The notes beneath the pieces were generated by a model that was not told where the DNA came from, searched no databases, and saw nothing but the letters and a program-made list of their open reading frames with translations. From an uncultured Acholeplasmatales bacterium (GTDB taxonomy: Bacteria > Bacillota_I > Bacilli_A > Acholeplasmatales > Anaeroplasmataceae), in NCBI GenBank assembly GCA_944324705.1, contig CALUXI010000002.1, forward strand, positions 1-64,000: a stretch of DNA of 64,000 nucleotides, read 5' to 3'. Position 1 is the stretch's first letter, and every line of letters begins with the position of its first letter. Shown in pieces: positions 8,654 through 18,682 of this stretch. The position numbers and the translations under genes were made by a program.

Positions 8654-11600
8654 ATTCTATTTCCCAATCCTCATCTAAAGCATGAGAATAATTATTAATA
8701 TAATCATATAAGTTAGATAAATCTACTACTTCACCTATATTAATTAATGCTAAATTACTAGTACTGATATTAATATCAACACCGCTCGCAATTGGCATAT
8801 TAATATTAAAGTTAAGACCAGTCAAATAAGAAACATCATTAATTAAAGATTCAATAATATTAATATTAGCAGTTCCTAATTGATTATTACCTGTTAATTC
8901 AGCTAAATTAATACCCACATTATAAGAGTTATCAGTTTTACTTAAATCAGTTATAACATTAGTAAAATCAATACTATGTTCAATATTTAGACCCTTATTA
9001 ATAGCATTCATAATATCTGAACTAAAGCCAAAACCCCATTCTAATAAATAATACATAATATTATTCATAAATGTTTCTTCACTAATCATAATACCTTTAG
9101 TATAGGTTCTATCTTTTGCCAAAAATCTACTTACTTTTTCTGTTCTATAAAGATAAACATAACCATCTTTATAATAAATTTCAAAAACTCTATCCTTACC
9201 AGGGCCAAAATCGCCAACTTTATATGGGACTGGATTTACTCCAATAATAACTGGAACATTAATTTTAGCATATATTTCTGGCTTTGTTGATCCTTCTACT
9301 CTCTTAATTCTTGCCTCAACTGGAACATCCATATCAATTGGAATACCAATTATTTTAGCTTCAACTTTTATCTTGCCTTGAATATTAAAATCAGTTAATA
9401 AAGCTGTATTAAAAATAGTATTTAAAAGTGGATTTAACATAGACAAATCATAATATTTTAAATCAGGTGCTTGAATATCACTATTATAAGTACCAGTTAA
9501 TGCTAAAGCTAGTTTATCAACATTAATGCCACTAATACCTAAATTTGTTAATTCTAAACTTAAAGTTTCTCCAGCTATCAAAGATATAACAATATCATCA
9601 TTTTGACCTAAGAAATCTTTATTAATAATTAAATTTAAAACTTTATTAGTATCTTCTAAAACACTTATCTCTTTAATTAATTGACTAAAGTCTACACTGT
9701 CAATTAAATCAATTATATTAAAGCCTTTTAAATTAGAAATATCATTGCTAATCTCACTAAAATCAAAATTAAAGAAATTAGATAAAGTATCAAGGAATCC
9801 ATTTAAATCTTCTTCATTAGCCTTGAAATTTAAAGTAGTATCTTCTTCACTATGATTTAAAACTAAATTGTCATAAACTAAGTAATAAATGGCTTTACCA
9901 TCCTCTATTTTACGATATAGTTTAACATAATGTTCATCTAAAATAGTAACCTCAGCTTCTAGTTCTAAACCATTTCTAAATAATAAATTAATATAACCAG
10001 AAATACTATAAACTTGGTTATTTAACGAGATATCACCACTAATATTAAAACTTAAACCTTCTTCTTTAGTTAAATCTAATATTTGATTAATAATTTCTAA
10101 AACATTATTTAAATCATTATAATTTAAATAATCAATATCTTGTTTATAAGATACATAATTATCTAATTTATTAATACTTAAACTTGTATTAACTAAAGAA
10201 ATATTACTAATATTTAAATCACTTAATTTAATAACATTATTATTTAAATTAAGACTTATATTACCTAAACCTGCTAAATCTAAATTAATATTTAGACCAT
10301 TATTATAATTAATAACTAAAGAATTTATTATTTCATATAAATCAATATCTAGACTAATACTATTACCAAATACTTTATTAATTAAAGTATCTAATTCATT
10401 AATACTTAAATATACACCTATGTTACCATAAGATAAACTTAAATTATTATTACTATAATCTAAATAAACAATATGATTAACACCTTTACTAGTAATAAAT
10501 TTAATTTCTCCACTAATACTTAAATTATTAATATCAATATTAATATTAGCTTCGACATTAAATGATGTTGTATCTGCTACTAAAGTAGTATTTAAACTTA
10601 ATTCAATTAAACCATTACTAATTACTTCAATTAAAGGATTTACTTCTTTCATTAAATCATTAATGTTTAAAGTAGTTTCTTCTGTAATAGTTTTAACTTC
10701 TTCATTATTACTTGTAATACTTAAATTAGTATTACTAATTATTAAATCATTAATATTTATATCACTTAAACTAATATTAAAATCTTTATCAATTATAATA
10801 TTTAAACTAATTTCATTTAAGCTTAAAGATATATTTAACTTATTATCAATAAACTTAATATAATTAATAATAAGACCTAAATCATTTATATTTAATATAT
10901 CATTTAAATTTACTTCTATAATATTACTATTAAACTTTAGCTTTAATACTTCATCATAACTTAATATTAAATTTAGCTTATCATTAATTTTTAAATCAGC
11001 ATATATCTTACCTGACTTATTAATACTTAATTTACCACATACATTTAAAATTAAATTATTATAAGAAAGACAAGTATTTAAATCTACATTAATAGTATCA
11101 TTATTAATCAATTCTTTAATCTTAGAAATAAATATGCTTAAATCACTTATATTTAAATAATCAATATCTTGTTTATAAGATACATAATTATCTAATTTAT
11201 TAATACTTAAACTTGTATTAACTAAAGAAATATTACTAATATTTAAATCACTTAATTTAATAACATTATTATTTAAATTAAGACTTATATTACCTAAACC
11301 TGCTAAATCTAAATTAATATTTAGACCATTATTATAATTAATAACTAAAGAATTTATTATTTCATATAAATCAATATCTAGACTAATACTATTACCAAAT
11401 ACTTTATTAATTAAAGTATCTAATTCATTAATACTTAAATATACACCTATGTTACCATAAGATAAACTTAAATTATTATTACTATAATCTAAATAAACAA
11501 TATGATTAACACCTTTACTAGTAATAAATTTAATTTCTCCACTAATACTTAAATTATTAATATCAATATTAATATTAGCTTCGACATTAAATGATGTTGT

Positions 11601-14600
11601 ATCTGCTACTAAAGTAGTATTTAAACTTAATTCAATTAAACCATTACTAATTACTTCAATTAAAGGATTTACTTCTTTCATTAAATCATTAATGTTTAAA
11701 GTAGTTTCTTCTGTAATAGTTTTAACTTCTTCATTATTACTTGTAATACTTAAATTAGTATTACTAATTATTAAATCATTAATATTTATATCACTTAAAC
11801 TAATATTAAAATCTTTATCAATTATAATATTTAAACTAATTTCATTTAAGCTTAAAGATATATTTAATTTATTATCACTTAAACTAATACTATTAATAAT
11901 TAAACTTAAATCACTAATATTTACAGCTTCATTTAATGGCATTTCAATAACATTACTATTAAATTTAATCTTTAATGTATCATTATAAGCTAAGCTTAAA
12001 TTTAATTTGTCATTAATATTAATATCACCATAAATCATGCCAGCTTTATTAACATTAACTAAACCCTTAATATTTAATACTAAATCTTTATAAGAAATAT
12101 TAGTATTTAAATTTAAATTAATTGTTTCATTATTAATTAATTCTTTAATCTTAGGAATAAATATACTTAAATCAGAAATATTAATATAATCTAAATTAAT
12201 TAAATTAACATCTTCTTGGGTATTTGTAATATTAATATCAATATTATTATTTAATTCCTTAATAGTAATAGAATCAGTTATCATTATATTTAAATTAAGG
12301 CCAAGTAAAGCCAAATTAACAATATTAATATCAGTTGAAATATCTATAATTAAACAATTTAAATCTAAACTTATTTCCGGGATTTCTACAAACTCACCAA
12401 CTAGATTTAAAATGTCTACAAGACTACCAGTTACCCCAACTTTGTTATAACTTAGATAAACTAGGTCATTCATATATGCTAGATTTAAATTAATATTACC
12501 TAAACTAATTTGACCACTAATATTAAAATCTTTATTAACTATAAGACTAGCTTTAATATCATTATAATTTAAATTAATTTCTAAATTACCATTATTAATT
12601 ATCTTAATTAAGTTATTAATAACTAAAATAAGATTATCAATATCAGACTTAGTTAAATCAATTTCATAACTTGGTAAACTAAATTCTTCTCCTTTAGTTA
12701 CTTTAATATTTGTGTTACTTAATTTTATATCACTAAAACTTAATTTACTTAAACCTAAATTAAGTTCTTCTTGGCTACTTGTTATAGATAAATTATTTAA
12801 AATATTGTTTAAATCAAACTCTATGTTATTACCTGTGAAATAAGATAATAATTCCTCTATAGTAAGACTTAAAGTTAAGTCATTGCCTATTTTTAAATTA
12901 ATAATATTATCTTTAAAGGTCCCTTCAATTAATAAATTAGTTCCAAATAAATTAATACTACCTTTTAAATAAATACTAAAATTATTAACATCAATTAAAA
13001 CATCTAAATTAACAGGGATTGCTAAAACACCATATGTTAATTCTGTTGTAACATTTAAATTTAAATAAGGATTATTTAAAACACTTATTATATTTTCTAA
13101 ATGATCAAATAAATAAGATATGTCATAATAATTACCAGTAACTTGTTCAATTACTAAATTAGGATCACTACTTAATTTTAAAGTTAAACCTAATTCACTA
13201 ATATTTAATTTAATACCATTATCATTAATTAAACTAATATTATAATTACTTAAATTAAAGTCTGTTAAATCTAAGCCTAAATTTAATTCATTTTCTTTTA
13301 AATCAAAGTTATTAATTAATTTATTATAATCAATATTAAATATATAATTAAGAATTGTATTTAAATCAATGTTAGTGTCGGTTTCTGGCAATAAACTTAA
13401 TAATTTATCTTTTGTAATACTTAATTTTAAATTTAATACATCTAAATAAAGAGTATCATTTTGGTAATTTAATAATATATTAATTTGTTTATCATCAATA
13501 TTTAAATTAAGGTCACCAGATAATGCTAAATTATCTTTAAATAAAGCCTTAATTTGACCATTTATATTAATATTATTTTGAATAAATTCTAAATCAATAA
13601 TAACATTTTTATTAGTTATAATATCTTTAATATTATTAATAATGAAATCTATATTATTTAAATCTTTAAATTCATCTTTATTAATATTTAGATTAAAACT
13701 ATCTTTAATTATATTAGCTTTAAGACCAATATTTATATCACTTATTATTAAATTAGTAGAAACATCTATTAAAGAGATGTTTTCTCCCTCTTCATTAAAA
13801 TTAAAATTAATTGGTAATTCAAGACCTAATAAATTAAGTTTAACAAATAAATTAGTATTATTACCATCTTTAGTAATAACTCCATTGTTTAATTGATTCA
13901 TTAAATCATTAGTGTCTAAATTAATTTCACTACTTCCAAATAAGCCAGTTAAATTATTAATATCTGTTTTAACTTTTATTTTGTTAAATTCTAAATAAAT
14001 TAAATTGTCTTCTACTAATAAGTTTAGACTATTACTTTTAAAACCATATTTATTATTCTTTAAATCTACATATAATGTACCATTAATTAAATTATCATTA
14101 ATATTTAATTCTACATTAGCCGCTAATATATCACCATTTAAATAAGGCCCAAAAGCATACATAAAGTAATCTAATGGTTTTAATTCTGTTGGTGTATAAA
14201 TATTATCATCACTTGGTTTTAAATTTGCATATTTATCAAAATAATCTTTATCTTGAATACTTAAATTATCATAAGTAAAAGTTTCTGTTAAATTACCTGT
14301 ACATGTAATACTACCTATTACTGGCACTGTAATATCATATACTTCTTCACTTTGAATTTCTTTTAGTTGCCAATTTGCATCAAATATTACTTTTAATTTA
14401 ATGCTTGAAAAACTCGGGAAATCGGAAGAGCCACCATAGGTTTTAACTTCATATTGGTAATTAACTGGAGCTATATTAGGATTTAAGCTTAAATCAATCT
14501 CATATAGTCCTTCCCCTAAATCAATCAAATCAGAAATTTCTAGAATTGATTCTTTACATAAAACATAAGCAGATATTTGATTTGGTAACCAACCATAAAT

Positions 14601-15089
14601 GCTTAAATATTGTTTATTAGAATAAACTTGAGGTACATCATTTAACCAAGTTGTGTTCTTGCCATCAATTTTGTCAGGATTTCTTGTTAATACAATTTGA
14701 TTTTTAAAATCGAAATGTTTTTGAATAGCCACTGATTTTAAAGAACTTGTTGAGACAGCTTGTTGAAAACCCTCATCGCCAATTATTGTCCTTAAATTAT
14801 AAACATCTTGTGTATAATTTATAAAAGCTACCTTAGCTTTAACTTGTCCATTTGTTTCCCCATGAAAATCTTCATTTTCCATTAAACCAGCTATAATAGC
14901 TAAATTATCATAACTATCATAATCATTAATAGTTGAACCATCAGTAGGTAAGTCTTTTGTAGTTGTAACATAACCTAAAGCCTCAACCGGACCTTTATTA
15001 TTTGTTTTACTATTAATATAGGCTGTAACTCCAATAGCTGTACCTATTATAGCTAAAATGATGAAAATAAAGATTAATTTCTTTTTCAT
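8652..15089 (-). CDS. Giant membrane-anchored repeat protein, function unknown
   Basis: 2145 residues. A short basic start and a hydrophobic segment (about 4-24) suggest a signal peptide or N-terminal anchor; the rest should lie outside the membrane. Residues about 30-300 form a non-repetitive region. From about 310 the protein is built of diverged repeats rich in Asn, Leu, Ile and Asp with alternating hydrophobic residues. Recurring elements are LYLDVLNLKLSI or VYLSYNKVGV, then INELxxLI, then IDLxxILN, then ELNLGLDL. This looks like a long beta-rich rod, reminiscent of lipid-carrying bridge proteins, but I recognise no family. Residues about 1075-1313 and 1418-1656 are identical. The C-terminal 250 residues are less repetitive. 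Monocistronic, with its own promoter and terminator. Confidence 0.85.
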   Translation of the reverse strand: MKKKLIFIFIILAIIGTAIGVTAYINSKTNNKGPVEALGYVTTTKDLPTDGSTINDYDSYDNLAIIAGLMENEDFHGETNGQVKAKVAFINYTQDVYNLRTIIGDEGFQQAVSTSSLKSVAIQKHFDFKNQIVLTRNPDKIDGKNTTWLNDVPQVYSNKQYLSIYGWLPNQISAYVLCKESILEISDLIDLGEGLYEIDLSLNPNIAPVNYQYEVKTYGGSSDFPSFSSIKLKVIFDANWQLKEIQSEEVYDITVPVIGSITCTGNLTETFTYDNLSIQDKDYFDKYANLKPSDDNIYTPTELKPLDYFMYAFGPYLNGDILAANVELNINDNLINGTLYVDLKNNKYGFKSNSLNLLVEDNLIYLEFNKIKVKTDINNLTGLFGSSEINLDTNDLMNQLNNGVITKDGNNTNLFVKLNLLGLELPINFNFNEEGENISLIDVSTNLIISDINIGLKANIIKDSFNLNINKDEFKDLNNIDFIINNIKDIITNKNVIIDLEFIQNNININGQIKALFKDNLALSGDLNLNIDDKQINILLNYQNDTLYLDVLNLKLSITKDKLLSLLPETDTNIDLNTILNYIFNIDYNKLINNFDLKENELNLGLDLTDFNLSNYNISLINDNGIKLNISELGLTLKLSSDPNLVIEQVTGNYYDISYLFDHLENIISVLNNPYLNLNVTTELTYGVLAIPVNLDVLIDVNNFSIYLKGSINLFGTNLLIEGTFKDNIINLKIGNDLTLSLTIEELLSYFTGNNIEFDLNNILNNLSITSSQEELNLGLSKLSFSDIKLSNTNIKVTKGEEFSLPSYEIDLTKSDIDNLILVINNLIKIINNGNLEINLNYNDIKASLIVNKDFNISGQISLGNINLNLAYMNDLVYLSYNKVGVTGSLVDILNLVGEFVEIPEISLDLNCLIIDISTDINIVNLALLGLNLNIMITDSITIKELNNNIDINITNTQEDVNLINLDYINISDLSIFIPKIKELINNETINLNLNTNISYKDLVLNIKGLVNVNKAGMIYGDININDKLNLSLAYNDTLKIKFNSNVIEMPLNEAVNISDLSLIINSISLSDNKLNISLSLNEISLNIIIDKDFNISLSDININDLIISNTNLSITSNNEEVKTITEETTLNINDLMKEVNPLIEVISNGLIELSLNTTLVADTTSFNVEANINIDINNLSISGEIKFITSKGVNHIVYLDYSNNNLSLSYGNIGVYLSINELDTLINKVFGNSISLDIDLYEIINSLVINYNNGLNINLDLAGLGNISLNLNNNVIKLSDLNISNISLVNTSLSINKLDNYVSYKQDIDYLNISDLSIFISKIKELINNDTINVDLNTCLSYNNLILNVCGKLSINKSGKIYADLKINDKLNLILSYDEVLKLKFNSNIIEVNLNDILNINDLGLIINYIKFIDNKLNISLSLNEISLNIIIDKDFNISLSDININDLIISNTNLSITSNNEEVKTITEETTLNINDLMKEVNPLIEVISNGLIELSLNTTLVADTTSFNVEANINIDINNLSISGEIKFITSKGVNHIVYLDYSNNNLSLSYGNIGVYLSINELDTLINKVFGNSISLDIDLYEIINSLVINYNNGLNINLDLAGLGNISLNLNNNVIKLSDLNISNISLVNTSLSINKLDNYVSYKQDIDYLNYNDLNNVLEIINQILDLTKEEGLSFNISGDISLNNQVYSISGYINLLFRNGLELEAEVTILDEHYVKLYRKIEDGKAIYYLVYDNLVLNHSEEDTTLNFKANEEDLNGFLDTLSNFFNFDFSEISNDISNLKGFNIIDLIDSVDFSQLIKEISVLEDTNKVLNLIINKDFLGQNDDIVISLIAGETLSLELTNLGISGINVDKLALALTGTYNSDIQAPDLKYYDLSMLNPLLNTIFNTALLTDFNIQGKIKVEAKIIGIPIDMDVPVEARIKRVEGSTKPEIYAKINVPVIIGVNPVPYKVGDFGPGKDRVFEIYYKDGYVYLYRTEKVSRFLAKDRTYTKGIMISEETFMNNIMYYLLEWGFGFSSDIMNAINKGLNIEHSIDFTNVITDLSKTDNSYNVGINLAELTGNNQLGTANINIIESLINDVSYLTGLNFNINMPIASGVDINISTSNLALINIGEVVDLSNLYDYINNYSHALDEDWEIE
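10122..10838. repeat. Perfect long repeat, copy 1
   Basis: 717 bases identical, base for base as I read them, to 11151-11867, with an offset of 1029 bp (343 codons). Identity stops sharply at both ends; the rest of each 1029-bp unit is recognisably related but diverged. Confidence 0.95.
11151..11867. repeat. Perfect long repeat, copy 2
   Basis: Second copy of the 717-base block, in the same reading frame of the giant repeat gene. The flanking part of the unit (11868-12179) is only similar to 10839-11150, which points to gene conversion or a recent partial duplication rather than a simple whole-unit copy. Confidence 0.95.
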
Positions 15090-15119
15090 TTCTTTTCACC
15101 TACTTTGAAAAATCAACTA

Positions 15120-15148
15120 ATTTTACTTATTTATTTAAAAAATGTCAA
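15120..15148 (-). promoter_or_regulatory. Promoter of the giant repeat-protein gene
   Basis: A perfect -35 TTGACA (plus-strand TGTCAA 15143-15148), a 17-base spacer and a -10 TAAAAT (plus-strand ATTTTA 15120-15125). An AGGTG ribosome binding site follows. A cre-like 14-mer (plus-strand 15164-15177, one mismatch to consensus) lies upstream of the -35 and is only suggestive. Confidence 0.75.
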
Positions 15149-15180
15149 GTTAGTTTTACATATTTAAAGCGGTTACATAT

Positions 15181-15212
15181 AAAAAGTCAAGAAAATTTGA
15201 CATTTCTTGACT
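15181..15212 (-). terminator. Terminator after the ABC-F gene
   Basis: A perfect 10-bp stem (15185-15194 with 15203-15212) and a T run on the minus strand, 6 bases after the ABC-F stop codon. Confidence 0.85.
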
Positions 15213-15217
15213 AATAA

Positions 15218-16753
15218 TTAATCAAAATATATTTCATCATCAACTAGTTCATCATAAAAATCTTTTTCATGACTAACTAAAATAACTGTACCCGGAAAGC
15301 TTTTTAAAGCATCAAATAATTCTAATTTAGTCATCGGATCTAAATGATTTGTTGGCTCATCTAAAATTAAAATATTACTTTTTTTCATTGTCATTAAGGC
15401 AAGTCTTACTCTTGTTCTTTCACCACCACTTAGCTCTTTAATAGGTTTTAAACATAAGTCTTTACCTATTCCTACCCTAGCTAAAATAGTCCTTAATTCT
15501 TCATCTGTTTTTAAATGATAAAAGTATCTTAAGTAATTAATAGCATTTATTTCATCAAATTCATTTTCTTCTTGCCTAAAATAATTAATATCGGCTGATA
15601 AATTCCATTTAAAATCACCACTTAATGGTTTAATTTGGCTTAATATAGTCTTTAATAAAGTAGATTTACCTACCCCATTGCGACCTAAGATTGCTATTTT
15701 CTTTTCTTTCATTAGTTTGTAGTTAAGCGGACCTAAGATAGCTTTATCATAGCCAATTATAAGTTCATTTAAAATTAATACTTCATCACCTGTAGAGTGT
15801 GAAAACGGGAAATTTAGTTTTAAAGGAACCCTATTTTTAGGTTTTGGTAATTTTTCCATCTTTTCTAACATTTTTCTTCTTGATTGAGCTCTTTTGGTTG
15901 TTGTAGCTCTAACTATATTTTTAGCTATAAAAGTTTCCATTTCTTTTATTTTCTTTTGTTCAGCATTATAAGCTTTTAAATAAGATTCTCTTCTAATTTC
16001 TCTTTCTTTTAAATAAGCTTCATACCCCATTTTATAGCGAACAAATGTTTTATTATTTAATTCATAAATAACATTAGCTATATTAGCTATAAATGATTCA
16101 TCATGACTAATAATTATAAATTCACCATTAAAACCTTTTAAATACTTTGCTAACCAATCTACTTGATTAGCATCTAAAAAATTAGTAGGTTCATCCATTA
16201 ACAATACATTAGGCTCTTCTAAAATGATTTTTGCTAGATAAACCTTCATTTTCTCGCCACCAGAAAGGCTACTTATAAGTCTATCTAAATTCAAATTATT
16301 TAAACCAAGTCCATTAATAACATTAGATATAGTTGATGAAATAGCATAAAAGTTATTATCTTCTAAATATCTATTAACAATATCAATTTTCTTTGTTATT
16401 TTATCATAATCGGTAGCACTAGCTGTTCCTAAATCTTCATATAATTTAATTAATTCTTTTTCTTTATCATATAAATTTTTAAAAGTAGCTGTTAAATAAT
16501 CATTAATACTTAAATCATTATTCATTTCTAAATGTTGATCTAAATAAGCATACTTAATGTGATTTAACCAAGTTATAGTCCCGGCATCTGGAATTAAGTT
16601 TTTACTAATTAATTTCATAAATGTTGATTTACCAGTCCCATTTTCCCCAACTATAACAATATGTTCTTTTGCTTCTAAATGAAATTCAACATTATTAAAT
16701 AATTCAATATCTTTATATTTGAATTTTAAATTTTTAACATCAAGAATTCCCAT
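15218..16753 (-). CDS. ABC-F family ATPase (YkpA/YbiT-like)
   Basis: Soluble tandem ABC ATPase without membrane segments, 511 residues. ABC-F proteins act on the ribosome, in translation control or antibiotic protection. Domain 1 has Walker A GENGTGKST (about 36-44), signature LSGGEKMKV and Walker B LLMDEPTNFLD. The interdomain linker of about 80 residues is charged (KRAQSRRKMLEKMEKLPKPK). Domain 2 has GRNGVGKST, LSGGERTRV and LILDEPTNHLD. The short linker and the K-P-K-x-R-V-P segment after it resemble the YkpA/YbiT subgroup rather than the Vga/Lsa resistance types. It starts one base after the stop of the preceding gene, so the two are co-translated. Confidence 0.88.
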   Translation of the reverse strand: MGILDVKNLKFKYKDIELFNNVEFHLEAKEHIVIVGENGTGKSTFMKLISKNLIPDAGTITWLNHIKYAYLDQHLEMNNDLSINDYLTATFKNLYDKEKELIKLYEDLGTASATDYDKITKKIDIVNRYLEDNNFYAISSTISNVINGLGLNNLNLDRLISSLSGGEKMKVYLAKIILEEPNVLLMDEPTNFLDANQVDWLAKYLKGFNGEFIIISHDESFIANIANVIYELNNKTFVRYKMGYEAYLKEREIRRESYLKAYNAEQKKIKEMETFIAKNIVRATTTKRAQSRRKMLEKMEKLPKPKNRVPLKLNFPFSHSTGDEVLILNELIIGYDKAILGPLNYKLMKEKKIAILGRNGVGKSTLLKTILSQIKPLSGDFKWNLSADINYFRQEENEFDEINAINYLRYFYHLKTDEELRTILARVGIGKDLCLKPIKELSGGERTRVRLALMTMKKSNILILDEPTNHLDPMTKLELFDALKSFPGTVILVSHEKDFYDELVDDEIYFD

Positions 16754-16754
16754 A

Positions 16755-17693
16755 CTATTCCTCGTTTTTTATTTGTTCTAATAAATTATGTCCTTTTAAG
16801 CTAATTTTTCTAGTTTTATAATTAAAATATACATAAAGCTCAGCTATATCGTTAATACTATTTTCTTCTTTAAAGGTAAAAAATGTTTTAATTAAACTAA
16901 CTGCATCATCATTAGTATCACTATACATACAAGCACTATATAAAGCTCTAATAAAATACTCTGTATCTAATAAATTATGTTCTTTTAAAGCCATTTTTTT
17001 AAATAAATTTAAAGTATCATTATTTAAATAGTGATTAGTATAATAGTCATTAACTTCTTTTAATGAAGGAATATACTTTAAAATATTTTGTTGTTCATCT
17101 TTAAGTTTATCTATTCCATAACTAACAGCAATATTAGAAATAAAATAATTATTGTCTAATTTAAAATAATTTAAAGCATCATTAAATTCTATCAAATCTT
17201 TACTAAATAGATTTAAAGGATAATCTTTATAATCAGCATTTAAAGTTAATAAATTGTAAATATCATTTAAATTAAAAATACCATAAAAATTACTACAAAA
17301 AGCTGTTATTTGATTTAAATAATTTAAATGTTTAATCTTAGCAATTAAAGTTTTATCTTGTTCAATTAATATGTATTTTTTTACTACTTCTTCAGCTATT
17401 ATCAATTTATTATCATCAATTAAAGAGATTAAGTAATTATTAATATTTATGATATTAGCAATATTATTTTTAGTTAGTTCAATTTTTTTAGTTAAACTAT
17501 TTTTAATAATTTTTCTTTCTTTATCTGTAAGCCTTATTAAGGTTAACAAAAAATAATCATCATTTAAAATAACATCTTTTAATTTTTTAATTAAATCTAT
17601 TTTACGATTAATTTCTTCATTAATACCATATATTTTAAGACCATCTTTTAATTCAGTTAAGGTTTTTAAACTAAGGGTTTGTTCTAAGGTCAT
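16755..17693 (-). CDS. Unknown alpha-helical protein co-transcribed with ABC-F gene
   Basis: 312 residues, very rich in Leu, Asn, Lys and Ile, predicted almost wholly helical, without signal peptide or membrane segments. The N-terminal 40 residues (LKTLTELKDGLKIYGI, then RKIDLIKKL) resemble a SAP/HeH-type nucleic-acid-binding helix pair; I recognise nothing further. An alternative GTG start lies 9 bases upstream, but the ATG at 17693 has a GGAG site at the right distance, and the GTG would overlap that site. Tight coupling to the ABC-F gene suggests a shared translation-related role, which is inference. Confidence 0.75.
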   Translation of the reverse strand: MTLEQTLSLKTLTELKDGLKIYGINEEINRKIDLIKKLKDVILNDDYFLLTLIRLTDKERKIIKNSLTKKIELTKNNIANIININNYLISLIDDNKLIIAEEVVKKYILIEQDKTLIAKIKHLNYLNQITAFCSNFYGIFNLNDIYNLLTLNADYKDYPLNLFSKDLIEFNDALNYFKLDNNYFISNIAVSYGIDKLKDEQQNILKYIPSLKEVNDYYTNHYLNNDTLNLFKKMALKEHNLLDTEYFIRALYSACMYSDTNDDAVSLIKTFFTFKEENSINDIAELYVYFNYKTRKISLKGHNLLEQIKNEE

Positions 17694-17787
17694 TAATATC
17701 ACTCCAATCTTTCTAATTATATCTTAAAATTAGGTAAAGAAAAAGGGAAAAATCATATAATCCATAAAGTAAAGATATTTAAGAAAA

Positions 17788-17824
17788 ACAAAAAAGCTCA
17801 ATTAAGTAAATACCTAATTAAGCT
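17788..17824 (-). terminator. Terminator after the broken gene remnant
   Basis: A 12-bp AT-rich stem with two wobble pairs (arms 17795-17806 and 17813-17824) followed on the minus strand by six T. Confidence 0.75.
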
Positions 17825-17833
17825 ATAAATATA

Positions 17834-18575
17834 TTAAAACATTGTTACATTATTTGTAGCACTTTCAATTACTTCATCAGGAATAACTACAGTAGCATTC
17901 GGATTCCAAGTAAAATTATATTCTATATTTTCTTGTAAATTTCCATTATAGTATCTAGATATCACTAAATGTTTTAAATGTATTTCTTCATCTAAAGTTA
18001 TATCTACTTTGATTTGATAACCATAAATTTCAATAAAGCCATCTAAACAAGCAGTAATAAATTGTTCTTTAGTAGTTAAATAAATAAAAAGCCCCGTTGC
18101 AAGATATGTTTTAGCTTCTTCTTCATCAGTAAATTCATTTATTTGTAATTCGTATCCTCCTATATAAGGATCAGCCGGATCCCAAACTTCTTTACTTACG
18201 GGATAATATCCATACCCCTTATCACCTTCTAGATAACTATAATTATAATATCTTGAATCATAAAAAAGCTGTTGATTTAATATAATATCCTGCTAAAGTC
18301 ATATTAATAGACATTGAACTTCCTGATTCAGAAATAGTCATTTCAGCATCATAATATGCATTACCATTATAAATTTCATCATAAACTTTAGCATATTTCT
18401 CTTCATCTGTTAATTCTGGTTCTTCTTCTTTTTCATAACCACAATTATTTTCTACTACATAATGATATGTATCATTAATTTGTTCATGACCTATACAATT
18501 TTCGTCATGAATATGGATATTAGGATATTCTATATTTATACTTTCATCCCAAGTATAATTAACTCTTAATTCCAT
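17834..18575 (-). pseudogene. Frameshifted remnant of an unknown protein
   Basis: The ATG at 18575 opens a frame of 105 codons that ends in TGA directly after a run of six T (plus-strand A run 18262-18267). Removing one T restores an open frame that continues for about 140 more codons (FYDSRYYNYSYLEGDKG onward) to a TAA at 17834-17836. The two parts share style (acidic, Tyr/Asn-rich) and a repeated TW motif (VNYTWDESIN near the start, YNFTWNPNATVV near the end), so they were probably one protein. No signal peptide is present, a TAG sits just upstream in frame, and the ribosome binding site is poor, so the 5-prime end is probably lost too. Function unknown; it may be the tail of a secreted protein. 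Confidence 0.65.
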
Positions 18576-18631
18576 ACCAATTCCATTTTCTTCCTACGTT
18601 TTATTTTGGCAAGATATTTCAATTTTTATTA

Positions 18632-18659
18632 AAAATAAAACACCTAGTATTTGAACTAG
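18632..18659 (-). terminator. Terminator of thrS
   Basis: Short stem CTAGT/ACTAG (18644-18648 and 18655-18659) followed on the minus strand by a T-rich tail, shortly after the thrS stop. Confidence 0.55.
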
Positions 18660-18682
18660 ATGCAGTTATTTAAAGAATATTA

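Noticed and set aside
10122-11867. CRISPR-like or satellite array inside the giant gene
   Set aside because: The repeat is a single 1029-bp unit pair in frame with the protein; there are no short regularly spaced repeats with unique spacers.
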